64,000 nt of DNA, taken from contig NZ_JAKGTH010000006.1 of assembly GCF_021568705.1 (NCBI RefSeq), forward strand, positions 1 to 64,000, written 5' to 3'. The translations under genes and the position numbers were made by a program. Origin of the DNA: Gillisia lutea (GTDB taxonomy: Bacteria; Bacteroidota; Bacteroidia; Flavobacteriales; Flavobacteriaceae). Under the pieces are notes generated by a model that worked only from the letters and a program-made list of their open reading frames with translations, did not search any database and was not told where the DNA came from. Positions 42,601 to 50,908 of this stretch are shown here, in pieces (position 1 is the stretch's first letter; every line of letters begins with the position of its first letter).

Positions 42601-44084
42601 TTCAAGGGACTAAAGAACGAATTCGCCCTATTATCCTTACGGCCACCACAGATATTTTTGGCTTTTTACCTATGGCTTTTTCCACATCGGCTGGAGCAGA
42701 GGTGCAGCAACCGCTCGCTACGGTAGTTATCGGTGGGATGCTTACAGCCACGCTACTCACGTTGGTCGTACTTCCCGTACTCTATACATTTATAGAAAAG
42801 CGACGCGAGCGCAAAGATCAGGACAAGATTGGTTCATTTAATCCGCAAGCCTTGACTACGATTTTGATACTTGGTTTTATGTTAGGTGGTACCGCTTTCG
42901 CGAAAGCGCAACAATCTCAAGCACCTGTGCAAGATCTCATCGTTAAGGACAGCATCACGCCCATCACATTACCACGAGCTGTAGAAATTGCTAAAGAAAA
43001 TTATCCTGTACTTAAAGTGAACCAACTCGAAATCGAAAGACAGAATGCACTCACGGGCAATGCCTATGACTTTGGGAGTACGCAGGTTTTTACAGGTGGC
43101 GAAGAAGTGGCAGATGGTCAAGGCATTTATACATTGATAGGCATCGGGCAACAAAATATCGATCTACTGGGAATAGGTGCCAAAAAACGTTTGCAACAAC
43201 AACGCATCCAGTTAGCCGAAACAGCTCTTGACCTTTCGGAAATCCAAATAGAACTGGAAGTTAAAAAAGCGTGGTCAGAAGCTTTTCAGGCAAAGAAGAA
43301 GTTCGTCTTGTACCGAGAATTTGACAGTATATATGGTCAGTTTGCACAATCTGTAAAACTCAATTATGAAGTGGAAGCCATTTCAAGACTGGAATATGCT
43401 GCTGCCCGCAATCAAGCTTTGCAGATCAATAATAAATTTCAACAGGCAGAAACAGACTATTTCATCGCTCTGCAAAAACTCAACCTTTGGTTGACACCAG
43501 ATACGACGTACACCGTTACTGATGAATTGGAAGCTACCGAACATTCAATTTTAGAGACTGATGATACATTGAATGAACATCCCGAATTATCGCTTTCGCG
43601 AAAGCGTATTGACGAAGCACGTGCAAGCTATGATGCAGCAAGGGCAAATTTACTACCCCAGTTTAATCTGCAAGGTGGCCTGCAACGAGTTAATGGCGAT
43701 AGTGGATTTTTCACCTATCAGGCAGGTATTTCCATTCCGCTGTTTTCTGGACCACTCCGTAGTCGCACAAAAGCGGCAAAACTTGATGCACAGATTGCAG
43801 AATCTAATGCAGCCTTTAAGCAGCGCGAGCTACAATCGCAATTCATACAGGCACAACAAAATTATGCACGATGGCGGGATACCTGGTTCTTTTATAAAAC
43901 AGAAGCATTGCCACTTGCGATAGAGCAGCGTAAGGGCGCAATGCTCGCGTATAAAGAAGGCGCGCTGGATTATGCAGCATTTACACAAATTATACGTGAT
44001 GCCATACAGACCGAAATGGATGCGCTGGACGCCCTCAATGATTATTTAGAAGCCTTGTTTGAACTACAATATTTCCAAAACTAA
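39663..44084 (+). CDS. czcA: CzcA-type RND metal efflux pump fused to a CzcC/TolC-like outer-membrane factor
   Basis: About 1473 residues from ATG 39663 (the frame opens earlier, but MINKIIDFSINNKF is the usual RND start). Residues 1-1040 are a heavy-metal RND transporter with 12 membrane helices and periplasmic porter domains; DFGIIIDGAVIIIEG near 400-414 is the HME-family helix-4 signature with the acidic proton-relay residues. After an LGGTAFAKAQ signal-like junction, residues 1080-1473 form a TolC-family channel. The fusion joins inner- and outer-membrane parts in one reading frame. Substrate is probably Zn, Co, Cd or Cu. A 16-bp palindrome occurs twice in the gene. Confidence 0.92.
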   Translation: MINKIIDFSINNKFIIGLFTLTLIGVGIWSMATVNLGSVPDITNNQVQIITQSPNLGTEDIEQFVTYPVELSMGNLPGVTEIRSISRFGLSVVTIVFEDDMGTYLPRQLVGEKLNELGESIPDKFGTPSMGPISTGLGQIYEYTIKPEEGFETKYSSMELRTIQDWVIKRQLTLLEGVVEVNSYGGSIKQYEVAVDPEKLNSMGISISQVYEALTMNNVNTGGAYIEKNKMSNFIRGEGLIRSLEDIKNISIANEGNIPITIGDVATRVHFGSQVRYGAFTQDGNEAVGGMIMMLKGSNPNAVIQNVKDRMAEIEKSLPEGLTIAPIIDRSELISRTTDTVKTNLLEGALIVIFALVFLLGSLRGGIITATTIPLSLLFAFILMKQFNVWANLMSLGAIDFGIIIDGAVIIIEGTVYEIQKRIRSGKLKFNQGIMDKVAYEAGSTMMSSAFFGQIIILIVFTPILFLTGVEGKMFKPMAYTFGFAMIGAIILCLTYVPMMSALFMKPVQNTKNWFGRFERWLEKISDKIIGAIHSAYMPLLKGALKLKLIVLSAAAVLLVIAGFIFSNMGGEFVPQLDEGDLAMQALIRPGSSLSESIEVSKKIETILLESFPEIKTVTARIGVADIPTDPMPMDIADMYIILNKDMDDWTTASTKEGLIDAIRDKLDEELVGVNLVFTQPVELRFNELLEGVREDIAVKLYGEDLEILSEKVQEMAAIIQTVPGAGDVSAERTAGLPQMTVKYRRDKMAQYGLDIQKVNDYISTAFAGGTAGVIFEGEKRFDLVVRFDESHRKSINDLRNMYIDLKDGNQVPIIEVAEIEYVPGPMQISRDNTYRRTYVGVNARGRDVESIVKDIQQKLDEELDLPSGYYITYGGEFENLQSAKDRLVIVVPIALFLIFILLYFALKSFSQSLMIYIAIPLAAIGGVFALWLRDMPFSISAGVGFIVLFGVAVLNGLVLINRFNSLKEEGVISIKDRIFQGTKERIRPIILTATTDIFGFLPMAFSTSAGAEVQQPLATVVIGGMLTATLLTLVVLPVLYTFIEKRRERKDQDKIGSFNPQALTTILILGFMLGGTAFAKAQQSQAPVQDLIVKDSITPITLPRAVEIAKENYPVLKVNQLEIERQNALTGNAYDFGSTQVFTGGEEVADGQGIYTLIGIGQQNIDLLGIGAKKRLQQQRIQLAETALDLSEIQIELEVKKAWSEAFQAKKKFVLYREFDSIYGQFAQSVKLNYEVEAISRLEYAAARNQALQINNKFQQAETDYFIALQKLNLWLTPDTTYTVTDELEATEHSILETDDTLNEHPELSLSRKRIDEARASYDAARANLLPQFNLQGGLQRVNGDSGFFTYQAGISIPLFSGPLRSRTKAAKLDAQIAESNAAFKQRELQSQFIQAQQNYARWRDTWFFYKTEALPLAIEQRKGAMLAYKEGALDYAAFTQIIRDAIQTEMDALDALNDYLEALFELQYFQN
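42893..42908. repeat. 16-bp palindrome CGCTTTCGCGAAAGCG, copy 1
   Basis: Perfect palindrome inside the pump gene, encoding AFAKA at the junction between the pump and channel parts. Confidence 0.85.
43591..43606. repeat. 16-bp palindrome CGCTTTCGCGAAAGCG, copy 2
   Basis: Identical to copy 1, but read in a different frame (LSRKR) in the channel part. Confidence 0.85.
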
Positions 44085-44088
44085 AAAG

Positions 44089-45282
44089 ATGAAAACGATA
44101 AAATTTATACCTATTACAGCGATGCTATTAGCATTATTACTGACCAGTTGTGGCGACTCAAAAACTACCGAAGATGAAACTAAAGAAAGTACACAAACTG
44201 AAGAAAGCCGTAGAGAAGGCGAAGCTGAAGAAGTGATGCTCACAGCACAGCAGTTTGAAGCTTTACAAATGGAAATTGACACAATTACACCACGCAATAT
44301 GAGTGGTTATGTAGAAGCAAATGGTACGCTTGAAGTGCCTCCGCAAAACGAAGCAAATATTACCGCACTTGCTGGAGCAAATGTGGCTTCTATTGAAGTT
44401 ATAGAAGGCGACGAAGTCAAAAAAAATCAAGCGGTCGCGTACCTCTCGCATCCCAGCATCATACAGGTACAGAGTGATTACCTAAATGCATACACTAACA
44501 GTAGATTTCTGAAACAGGAATATGAACGTCAAAAAAAGCTTTATGAAGCTGGCGTGGCATCTGGTATGAATTATCAAAAAGCCACAGCAGACTATCAATC
44601 ATCTACCGCAATAGTAAAAGGTCTTGAAGCGCAATTGCGACAGTACAACATCAATGCTAGTGGTGTGCGCAATGGTACAATTTATCAGCGTGTGGCTTTG
44701 CGCAGTCCCATAGCAGGTGTTGTAGAAAAAGTGTTTATAAAGACCGGACAATATGTGGAACCACAGACCAACTTGATGGAAATAGTAGATACAGACCACG
44801 TACACGCAGATTTAATGGTTTTTGAAAAAGATGTGGACAAAGTGAAGAAAGGCCAAAAGGTGCGTTTCAGTATTAATTCACGTCCAGGAAAAGAGCTGGA
44901 AGCCGAGATTTATTCAGTTAGTCAGACCTTTGAGCAAGATCCCAAAGCGGTTCACGTTCACGCTGAAATTGAAAATAAAGAAAGTGATCTTATCCCTGGA
45001 ATGTACATTAAAGGTAAAATTCAAGTTGACAACCAGCAGATTACCGCACTACCTGAAAGTGCCATAGTTACAGAAGCTGGAAAGACTTATGTATTTACAG
45101 CGCAAAAGGATGGCTATGCGTGGAGTTTTAAACCAATAGAGGTTACAACTAGCGAGAAAGATGGAGATTGGATAGCCATACGCTTTTTTGAAACCCCAGA
45201 TCTTAACACGCTTTTTGCATTCAATAATGCCTATTATCTTATGGGAGAAATGAAAAAAGGGGAAACGGAACATGAACATTAA
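44089..45282 (+). CDS. czcB: RND efflux periplasmic adaptor (CzcB-like)
   Basis: About 397 residues from ATG 44089. Lipoprotein signal ending LLTSC, an acidic linker, then barrel-sandwich/lipoyl halves (NEANITALAGANVASIEV and QRVALRSPIAGVVEKVFI), a coiled-coil hairpin in between (about 140-200) and a beta-barrel domain. It bridges the CzcA-like pump with the outer-membrane channel. Starts 4 bp after the pump gene. Confidence 0.92.
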   Translation: MKTIKFIPITAMLLALLLTSCGDSKTTEDETKESTQTEESRREGEAEEVMLTAQQFEALQMEIDTITPRNMSGYVEANGTLEVPPQNEANITALAGANVASIEVIEGDEVKKNQAVAYLSHPSIIQVQSDYLNAYTNSRFLKQEYERQKKLYEAGVASGMNYQKATADYQSSTAIVKGLEAQLRQYNINASGVRNGTIYQRVALRSPIAGVVEKVFIKTGQYVEPQTNLMEIVDTDHVHADLMVFEKDVDKVKKGQKVRFSINSRPGKELEAEIYSVSQTFEQDPKAVHVHAEIENKESDLIPGMYIKGKIQVDNQQITALPESAIVTEAGKTYVFTAQKDGYAWSFKPIEVTTSEKDGDWIAIRFFETPDLNTLFAFNNAYYLMGEMKKGETEHEH

Positions 45283-45287
45283 ATATT

Positions 45288-45920
45288 ATGAATAAAACAA
45301 GAAGAAATTATTTAAAAAAAGCCAAAACACTACAGATTTGGAACGTTGTTTATGATGTTACCGAAGTAGTAGTCTCGCTCATAGCAGGATTTACGGCAAA
45401 TAGCTCGGCATTGATTGGTTGGGGATTGGATAGCACTATTGAAGTGGTAAGTGCGGGAACGCTCGGCTGGCGACTAAACGGTGAAATCAAAGGTATCGAT
45501 GAAGAAAAGGTAAAACGAAGACAAAAGATCACCTTAAACGTAATTGCAGTTTCCTTTACGCTCATTTGTGTTTTTATTACGTATGACTCTATTACGAAGC
45601 TCATTAACCAAGAAACGGCAAACTGGAGTTCAATGGGACTAATTATATTATTGGTTTCCCTGGTTGTAAATCCAATTCTAATATATTTCAAGAGAAATTA
45701 TGGAAAGAAACTGGACAGTCCAGCTTTAATGGCCGATGCCAAGGATACCTTTATTTGCTTGTACCAGACCGTGGTCGTACTTATAGGTTTACTATTGGTT
45801 AATTGGCTCGACTGGTGGTGGGCAGACCCTGTGGCAGCATTACTTATTGTTCCCTATGCGGCAAAAGAAGGCTGGGAAGCCTATAACAAAGCCAAAAACA
45901 TCAACTACAACATTGCATAA
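45288..45920 (+). CDS. CDF-like cation transporter membrane protein
   Basis: 210 residues with five to six helices. The N-terminal region (YDVTEVVVSLIAGFTANSSALIGWGLDSTIEVVS near 23-56) matches the first two helices of cation-diffusion facilitators, with an aspartate in GLDS, and DAKDTFICLYQ near 147 supplies the second metal-site helix. The usual cytoplasmic C-terminal domain is missing. Five bases separate it from czcB. It probably exports Zn/Cd/Co. Confidence 0.85.
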   Translation: MNKTRRNYLKKAKTLQIWNVVYDVTEVVVSLIAGFTANSSALIGWGLDSTIEVVSAGTLGWRLNGEIKGIDEEKVKRRQKITLNVIAVSFTLICVFITYDSITKLINQETANWSSMGLIILLVSLVVNPILIYFKRNYGKKLDSPALMADAKDTFICLYQTVVVLIGLLLVNWLDWWWADPVAALLIVPYAAKEGWEAYNKAKNINYNIA

Positions 45921-46334
45921 ATGACTGAAATCGAAAAAACTCTGAGCGATCATAAGGTACGTCCTACCGCAATGCGCATTTTAGTCTATAAATATCTAGC
46001 TCAACAAAAAATTGCATTGGCCTTGCTTGATCTTGAGACCGCTTTCGCGAAAGCGGAACGCTCAACCATCTTCAGAACTTTAAAAACTTTTGAAGAAAAT
46101 GGCATTGTACACCAAATAGAAGACGGCACCGGAATTACTAAATATGCACTTTGTGAACAAGGCTGCAATTGTGAGATTGAGCAAGATTTACACCTGCATT
46201 TTCGCTGTAATAATTGTAACGAAACTGTATGTCTCACTGAGCATAAAATACCGCATATCAATTTACCAGATGGCTATGTAGCAGAAGACGTAAATCTTCT
46301 GGTTACAGGTGTTTGTGAAAAGTGCAGTAGATGA
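45921..46334 (+). CDS. Fur-family metalloregulator
   Basis: 137 residues. N-terminal winged helix (VRPTAMRILVYKYL, STIFRTLKTFEENG) and a C-terminal dimer/metal domain with HLHFRCNNCNETVCL and a closing CEKCSR, giving two CxxC zinc-structural pairs. It most resembles Zur/PerR-type members. The start codon directly follows the CDF gene stop. The likely targets are the metal-efflux genes around it. Its gene carries copy 3 of the 16-bp palindrome. Confidence 0.9.
   Translation: MTEIEKTLSDHKVRPTAMRILVYKYLAQQKIALALLDLETAFAKAERSTIFRTLKTFEENGIVHQIEDGTGITKYALCEQGCNCEIEQDLHLHFRCNNCNETVCLTEHKIPHINLPDGYVAEDVNLLVTGVCEKCSR
46040..46055. repeat. 16-bp palindrome CGCTTTCGCGAAAGCG, copy 3
   Basis: Identical to copies 1 and 2, within the Fur-family gene (AFAKA). 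Confidence 0.85.
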
Positions 46335-46382
46335 CTTTGCACAGCAGTTGCGCAACTATTTCACTAAATTGTAAGAGTTAAA

Positions 46383-46747
46383 ATGCAAAAAATGATACAG
46401 CTATTAACTTTAGAAAAGTCAATTTGATTTCAGCGAAAATCAGCAGTAAAATTTCAAAAGATGAAGTTTAAAAAATCAATTCACGAATTCACGAAATATT
46501 GAAGAATAAAAGCAATGTTGATTTATATTTTGAATTGGAGGACTTTGACGGCTATACCCTAAAAGGCTTTTGTGAAGATATAAAAGTGGACAGCGCTCAT
46601 ATTTCAGATTATGCAAAAATGGCGTTTGTTGGTGAAAAGAAATGGCAGGAATGGGTTGTAAAAGCAACTGATTTTTTTACAAGCTCGGAAGTAAAATATT
46701 TTTATTTAAAAGATAAGGAACTGGCAAAGGCTTGGATTGTCTCTTAA
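46383..46747 (+). pseudogene. SpoIIAA-like (STAS-type) protein, broken by stop and frameshift
   Basis: The intact C-terminal 80 residues (from about 46499) carry the SpoIIAA-like pattern YFELEDFDGYTLKGF, HISDYAKMAFVGEKKW and DFFTSSEVKYF. The same frame continues upstream as AKISSKISKDEV, then TAA at 46469-46471, then KINSRIHEI, which is what an undamaged N terminus would read. Further upstream an ATG at 46383 opens MQKMIQLLTLEKS one frame away. One nonsense change plus one indel therefore explain the break. An internal TTG start at 46499 could still yield a truncated product. Confidence 0.72.
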
Positions 46748-46757
46748 TTAGCAATAA

Positions 46758-47129
46758 ATGAAATTCAACACCAAAATACCAAAAGGCTTAAAAGAATATT
46801 ATGATAACGAATTATTGTTTTACCGGTTGTCATTACTTAAAGGAAATTTATCTCAAGCTTGGAATCATCTTGAGCGCTCACACATAATTGGTCAATCCTA
46901 TCCTTTTGAGCATACCTTTTCACATTGGCTTATGCTCAAATTTGGATTCAGACAAAAGAATGTGAAAGAAGTTTTAGGTCAAGTTGTTCGCTTACTTGTC
47001 GGTGGATGGAAATCGTTTATCGACCACGTACCGACTGGAAATACAGGTGGTGCTGATGTACCACCACTTAAAAAGATGAAGCTTCCACAAGATTTGAATA
47101 CTATTTTGAACCAATACAAACCATTATAA
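46758..47129 (+). CDS. DUF3703 protein
   Basis: 123 residues. The helical DUF3703 signature is clear: AWNHLERSHIIGQSYPFEHTFSHW near 38-61 and GQVVRLLVGGWKSFIDHVPTGNTGG near 74-98. The conserved histidines suggest a metal or membrane-enzyme-like site. It is frequently found next to CzcD/P-type ATPase metal resistance genes, as here, and overlaps the next start by 1 base. Confidence 0.87.
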   Translation: MKFNTKIPKGLKEYYDNELLFYRLSLLKGNLSQAWNHLERSHIIGQSYPFEHTFSHWLMLKFGFRQKNVKEVLGQVVRLLVGGWKSFIDHVPTGNTGGADVPPLKKMKLPQDLNTILNQYKPL

Positions 47130-49096
47130 TGAAAAAGAAAAAAGTAAACTTACGTGACATAGACCCAAAAGAACATCAAGGCGAACATTCTCACGATGAT
47201 GGTCATAATCACGATCACGGAGATGGAAGTGCATTTAAAACGTTCATCCCTGCGATAGTAAGCTTTGTGATGCTTATTCTAGGCATAGCCGTTGATTATT
47301 TTGATGCCATTCCAGCCTTTGAAGGTTGGGTACGGATTGTCTGGTATACTATTGCTTATTTACCTGTAGGGTGTCCAGTTATTAAAGAAGGTTGGAAAAG
47401 TATTATGCGCGGAGACGTCTTCACAGAATTTTTTTTAATGTCAATTGCCACCTTGGGTGCATTTTCGATTGGCGAATATCCAGAAGGTGTAGCGGTTATG
47501 TTGTTCTATGCAGTGGGCGAACTCTTCCAGAATGCTGCTGTAAACCGTGCAAAAGGAAATATAAAAGCCTTACTGGATGTCCGTCCCAATGAAGCATTAG
47601 TTTATCGTGATGGCGATTTTGTTTCAGTAAATCCCGAGACTGTTGAGATAGGCGAAAAGATACAGGTTCGTGTAGGCGAAAAGGTTCCACTGGATGGTAT
47701 TCTACTTTCTGAAAAGGGATCTTTTAATACTGCTGCCTTGACAGGTGAAAGCAAGCCTGATACCATTGCTAAAGACGATAATGTTTTTGCTGGAAGTATT
47801 AATCTCGATGGAGTAATTGAGGTTGAAACAACAAAAGAATTTAAGGACAGTTCCATTGCCCGAATTCTCGATATGGTGCAAAACGCAACTGCTAGAAAAT
47901 CAAAAACGGAATTGTTCATTAGAAAATTTGCGCGGATTTATACACCTATCGTTGTATTCCTAGCCATCGGCCTGACCTTTCTTCCTTACTTTTTTGTAGA
48001 TGATTACGTGTTTAGAGATTGGTTATATCGTGCGTTGATATTCCTTGTAATTTCTTGTCCTTGTGCGCTTGTTATCTCGATACCGCTAGGTTATTTCGGT
48101 GGTTTGGGAGCTGCATCACGTAATGGAATTTTATTCAAGGGCGCATCATTTTTGGATGCAATGACCAAAGTGAACACGGTCGTTATGGACAAAACAGGAA
48201 CCGTTACTAAAGGTGTTTTCAAAATAAAGGAAATCAATTCTCTCACATTCGAAGAAGCCGAGTTTATGAAATACCTGATGGCGATGGAAGAACAATCCAC
48301 ACATCCTATTGCAAAAGCAATTCTCGAATACAAAGCAGATGGTTCAGATTATGAGGCGACTAATGTTTCAGAAGTTGCAGGAAAGGGATTAAAAGGGACG
48401 GTCAACGGGAAGACAGTATTGGTAGGAAACAAAGCTTTGATGACCTCAAACAGCATAGAGGTTCCTTCGGAAACGGATAGCATTGTAGAATCAATCGTTA
48501 TGATGTCCATTGATGGAAAATTTGCAGGTTATGTAACCATTGCAGATGAACTAAAGGATGATGCGCACCAAGCCATAAAACAAATTAGGGATGCAGGAAT
48601 TTCTACGATTATAATGCTATCAGGCGACAAGGACTCTATTACACAGCAAGTTGCAAAAGAGTTAAATATTGATTGGGCGAAAGGTGGATTATTGCCTGAA
48701 GATAAACTCAATGAAGTTGAAGAGCTCAAAAAACAACCTGATACGAAAGTCGCATTTATAGGCGATGGCATCAACGACGCACCTGTCTTGGCAGCAAGTG
48801 GTGTAGGTATTGCGATGGGCGGCTTAGGAAGCGATGTCGCCATTGAAACGGCAGATGTCATCATACAGACAGATCAACCGAGTAAGATTGCAAGAGCGAT
48901 TCAAATTGGTCGTTCAACTCGAAGAATTGTATGGCAAAATATTGGTTTAGCCTTCGGTGTAAAAGTAATTGTTCTAATTCTTGGTGCTGGTGGATTAGCC
49001 ACGATGTGGGAAGCTGTTTTTGCTGATGTAGGTGTTGCATTGCTTGCTATTCTCAATGCCGTCAGATTGCAGAAAATGAAGTGGCAGGATTCTTAG
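47129..49096 (+). CDS. Heavy-metal P1B-type ATPase (Zn/Cd/Pb exporter)
   Basis: 655 residues. A histidine-rich N-terminal tail (HSHDDGHNHDHGDG at about 20-33) replaces the CxxC metal-binding domain. Eight membrane helices; the CPC metal motif (ISCPCALVIS) is near residue 310, the phosphorylation site DKTGT near 354, a TGES loop near 206 and GDGINDAP near 545. It pumps divalent soft metals out of the cytoplasm. Same strand and direction as the efflux operon. Confidence 0.94.
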   Translation: MKKKKVNLRDIDPKEHQGEHSHDDGHNHDHGDGSAFKTFIPAIVSFVMLILGIAVDYFDAIPAFEGWVRIVWYTIAYLPVGCPVIKEGWKSIMRGDVFTEFFLMSIATLGAFSIGEYPEGVAVMLFYAVGELFQNAAVNRAKGNIKALLDVRPNEALVYRDGDFVSVNPETVEIGEKIQVRVGEKVPLDGILLSEKGSFNTAALTGESKPDTIAKDDNVFAGSINLDGVIEVETTKEFKDSSIARILDMVQNATARKSKTELFIRKFARIYTPIVVFLAIGLTFLPYFFVDDYVFRDWLYRALIFLVISCPCALVISIPLGYFGGLGAASRNGILFKGASFLDAMTKVNTVVMDKTGTVTKGVFKIKEINSLTFEEAEFMKYLMAMEEQSTHPIAKAILEYKADGSDYEATNVSEVAGKGLKGTVNGKTVLVGNKALMTSNSIEVPSETDSIVESIVMMSIDGKFAGYVTIADELKDDAHQAIKQIRDAGISTIIMLSGDKDSITQQVAKELNIDWAKGGLLPEDKLNEVEELKKQPDTKVAFIGDGINDAPVLAASGVGIAMGGLGSDVAIETADVIIQTDQPSKIARAIQIGRSTRRIVWQNIGLAFGVKVIVLILGAGGLATMWEAVFADVGVALLAILNAVRLQKMKWQDS

Positions 49097-49177
49097 AACG
49101 CTTATTACGGCCGAGTAAATAATAGTCGTTTCAAACAAATTAATGCTATCTTTATAAATGATAAGAAGTCTAAATCC

Positions 49178-49663
49178 ATGATTCACATTCTCACAACTGG
49201 TGGTACAATTGAAGGGTTGGATTATATTGATGACGGTGGCATTACTTCATCTAACGTGGGGATTGAAGATTTTTTATATAAAGCAAATGTCGATTTTGAA
49301 TACACTATCTCAAGTGTCTTTAAAAAAGACAGTCGTGCCATAACAGATGATGACAGAAAACTTTTGGTTAGCAAGATAAAGGAAACTAATGCGACTAAGA
49401 TACTGATAACCCATGGCACTTTCACAATGGAAGATACCGCAAAATATATAGGAAAACTCAATTTGAATAAGACAATCGTTTTGGTTGGGTCTTTCATTTT
49501 AGGTTCATCTGTAGATACAGATGCACCGTTTAATTTAGGGTATGCAATTAGCTCATTACAGTTTCTAAAACCGGATGCTTATATTGCTATGAACGGACAA
49601 ATTTTTAATTGGAACAATGTTTCCAAGAATTTAGAAACCAACAAATTTGAGCGCAATGAGTAG
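49178..49663 (+). CDS. L-asparaginase N-terminal-domain protein
   Basis: 161 residues covering only the first asparaginase domain. HILTTGGTIEGLDY carries the catalytic threonine motif TGGTIE, and ILITHGTFTMEDTAKYI provides the second threonine motif (normally HGTDT, here HGTFT). The C-terminal domain of full asparaginases is missing. Single-domain forms are common in Bacteroidota, so this need not be a fragment. The link with metal resistance is unclear. Confidence 0.82.
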   Translation: MIHILTTGGTIEGLDYIDDGGITSSNVGIEDFLYKANVDFEYTISSVFKKDSRAITDDDRKLLVSKIKETNATKILITHGTFTMEDTAKYIGKLNLNKTIVLVGSFILGSSVDTDAPFNLGYAISSLQFLKPDAYIAMNGQIFNWNNVSKNLETNKFERNE

Positions 49664-49671
49664 TAAAATAG

Positions 49672-50586
49672 ATGTTTGGTACTTCGATACATTGGACGAC
49701 TTTTTTCTATCTATTAATAGATACGTTCATAGTATTGCTTACACTCTACTTTTCCAGAAAGAAAACGCGCAGTAGTCTAAGGCGTTTTCTCTACCTCGGA
49801 ATCCTGTTTGTTGCTTATAATGCTACTGGTGGTTTTTTGCCAATTGACGACTTTCCTGGTCCATTTATTTTACAGTACATTATCACGTATGGTGTGGCCA
49901 TAGCCCTCTGTGTTTATATCGTTTATTATCTCTATAAAGAATACGATATTGTAGTTTTGAAATTCAATTCATCCATAAGAAACCTTGCTATACTCGCAAG
50001 CGTGAGTTTTGTGGTACTATTTCTTATCCCTTATTTTCTGACAGATTCACTTAATTCTGCACGTTTTCTTTTTACCATACCAATATCAGTTATCGCGTTT
50101 ATTTTTCTATTAATTTTCTACCGTCGAATATCGAATCCCAGCAATCCAAATCCTTTTATTCTAAGACGAAATAAACTTTCAATGGTAAGCATTGCGAGTA
50201 TTGCTTTGTTGCCCATTTGCACAGTTATAGGTGATTATCAATGGATAACATTTACTGTAATGAATTTGGCTTTTTTTGCCATAACCGCTATTGAAGCAGA
50301 TAGGTATTTGTATTTCATAGAAAACAATAACCGAATGTATGAAGTATTTGCCTTAAAGAAAAAACAACGGGACGAATCGGTAGAGCGCAAGATTATCTAT
50401 GAGGATTTGACTAGAAGAGAAATCGAAGTGGCTTTGTCAATTTTAAGTAATCTAAGCTACAGAAATATTGCTAAAGATTTGTTCATTGCCGAAAGTACCG
50501 TTTCAAAACACGCATCAAATATCTTCAAAAAGACCGATGTAAAAAACAGGTGTGAATTTTTGAAGCGGTTTAGAAAGAAAATGTAA
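49672..50586 (+). CDS. Membrane-anchored LuxR-type regulator
   Basis: 304 residues. Residues 1-205 hold about seven membrane helices (7TM-like), and residues about 240-300 form a LuxR-type helix-turn-helix (LTRREIEVALSILSNLSYRNIAKDLFIAESTVSKHASNIF). This one-component architecture, sensing in or at the membrane and binding DNA in the cytoplasm, is typical of Bacteroidota. The ligand is unknown. It starts 8 bp after the asparaginase-like gene. Confidence 0.85.
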   Translation: MFGTSIHWTTFFYLLIDTFIVLLTLYFSRKKTRSSLRRFLYLGILFVAYNATGGFLPIDDFPGPFILQYIITYGVAIALCVYIVYYLYKEYDIVVLKFNSSIRNLAILASVSFVVLFLIPYFLTDSLNSARFLFTIPISVIAFIFLLIFYRRISNPSNPNPFILRRNKLSMVSIASIALLPICTVIGDYQWITFTVMNLAFFAITAIEADRYLYFIENNNRMYEVFALKKKQRDESVERKIIYEDLTRREIEVALSILSNLSYRNIAKDLFIAESTVSKHASNIFKKTDVKNRCEFLKRFRKKM

Positions 50587-50635
50587 GTAAATTGAGTTTA
50601 TATAAAAGCCACTATTTGCAGTACCTAACAAATAA

Positions 50636-50674
50636 TCCGTAGAAAAATACGGACTATTCCGTAATTATATACGG
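50636..50674. repeat. Two tandem CCGTA/TACGG hairpins
   Basis: TCCGTA-n6-TACGGA at 50636-50653 and CCGTA-n6-TACGG at 50659-50674. The same CCGTA/TACGG half-sites recur downstream of rteC at 51719-51752 and 51861-51875, so they may bind a shared ICE regulator. The rest of 50587-50791 shows no gene. Confidence 0.55.
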
Positions 50675-50791
50675 CACGTTTTCCTTGTACAATTACAAAG
50701 TAAAGCTACTTTACACAGAGTTCCCTAAAATACAACAATGAGCCACAAATTTTATGTTTCGTGACTTTCATTTACATCATTTTGTAGGACT

Positions 50792-50908
50792 ATGACAACC
50801 ACCAATAAATCGTATCAACTAAATCCCATTTCTATGGTTTACAACGTTAAAGTTCCTGCTTATGAATTCGCAATTACAATCAAAAAAATTATTAAAGGAT
50901 CTGGATGA
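50792..50908 (+). CDS. Small overlapping leader ORF before rteC
   Basis: 38 codons, beginning MTTTNKSYQLNPISM, in a frame different from rteC and overlapping its first 47 bases. A TCATTTTG element (one mismatch to TAnnTTTG) lies just upstream. It may regulate rteC translation by coupling, or be fortuitous. Confidence 0.3.
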   Translation: MTTTNKSYQLNPISMVYNVKVPAYEFAITIKKIIKGSG

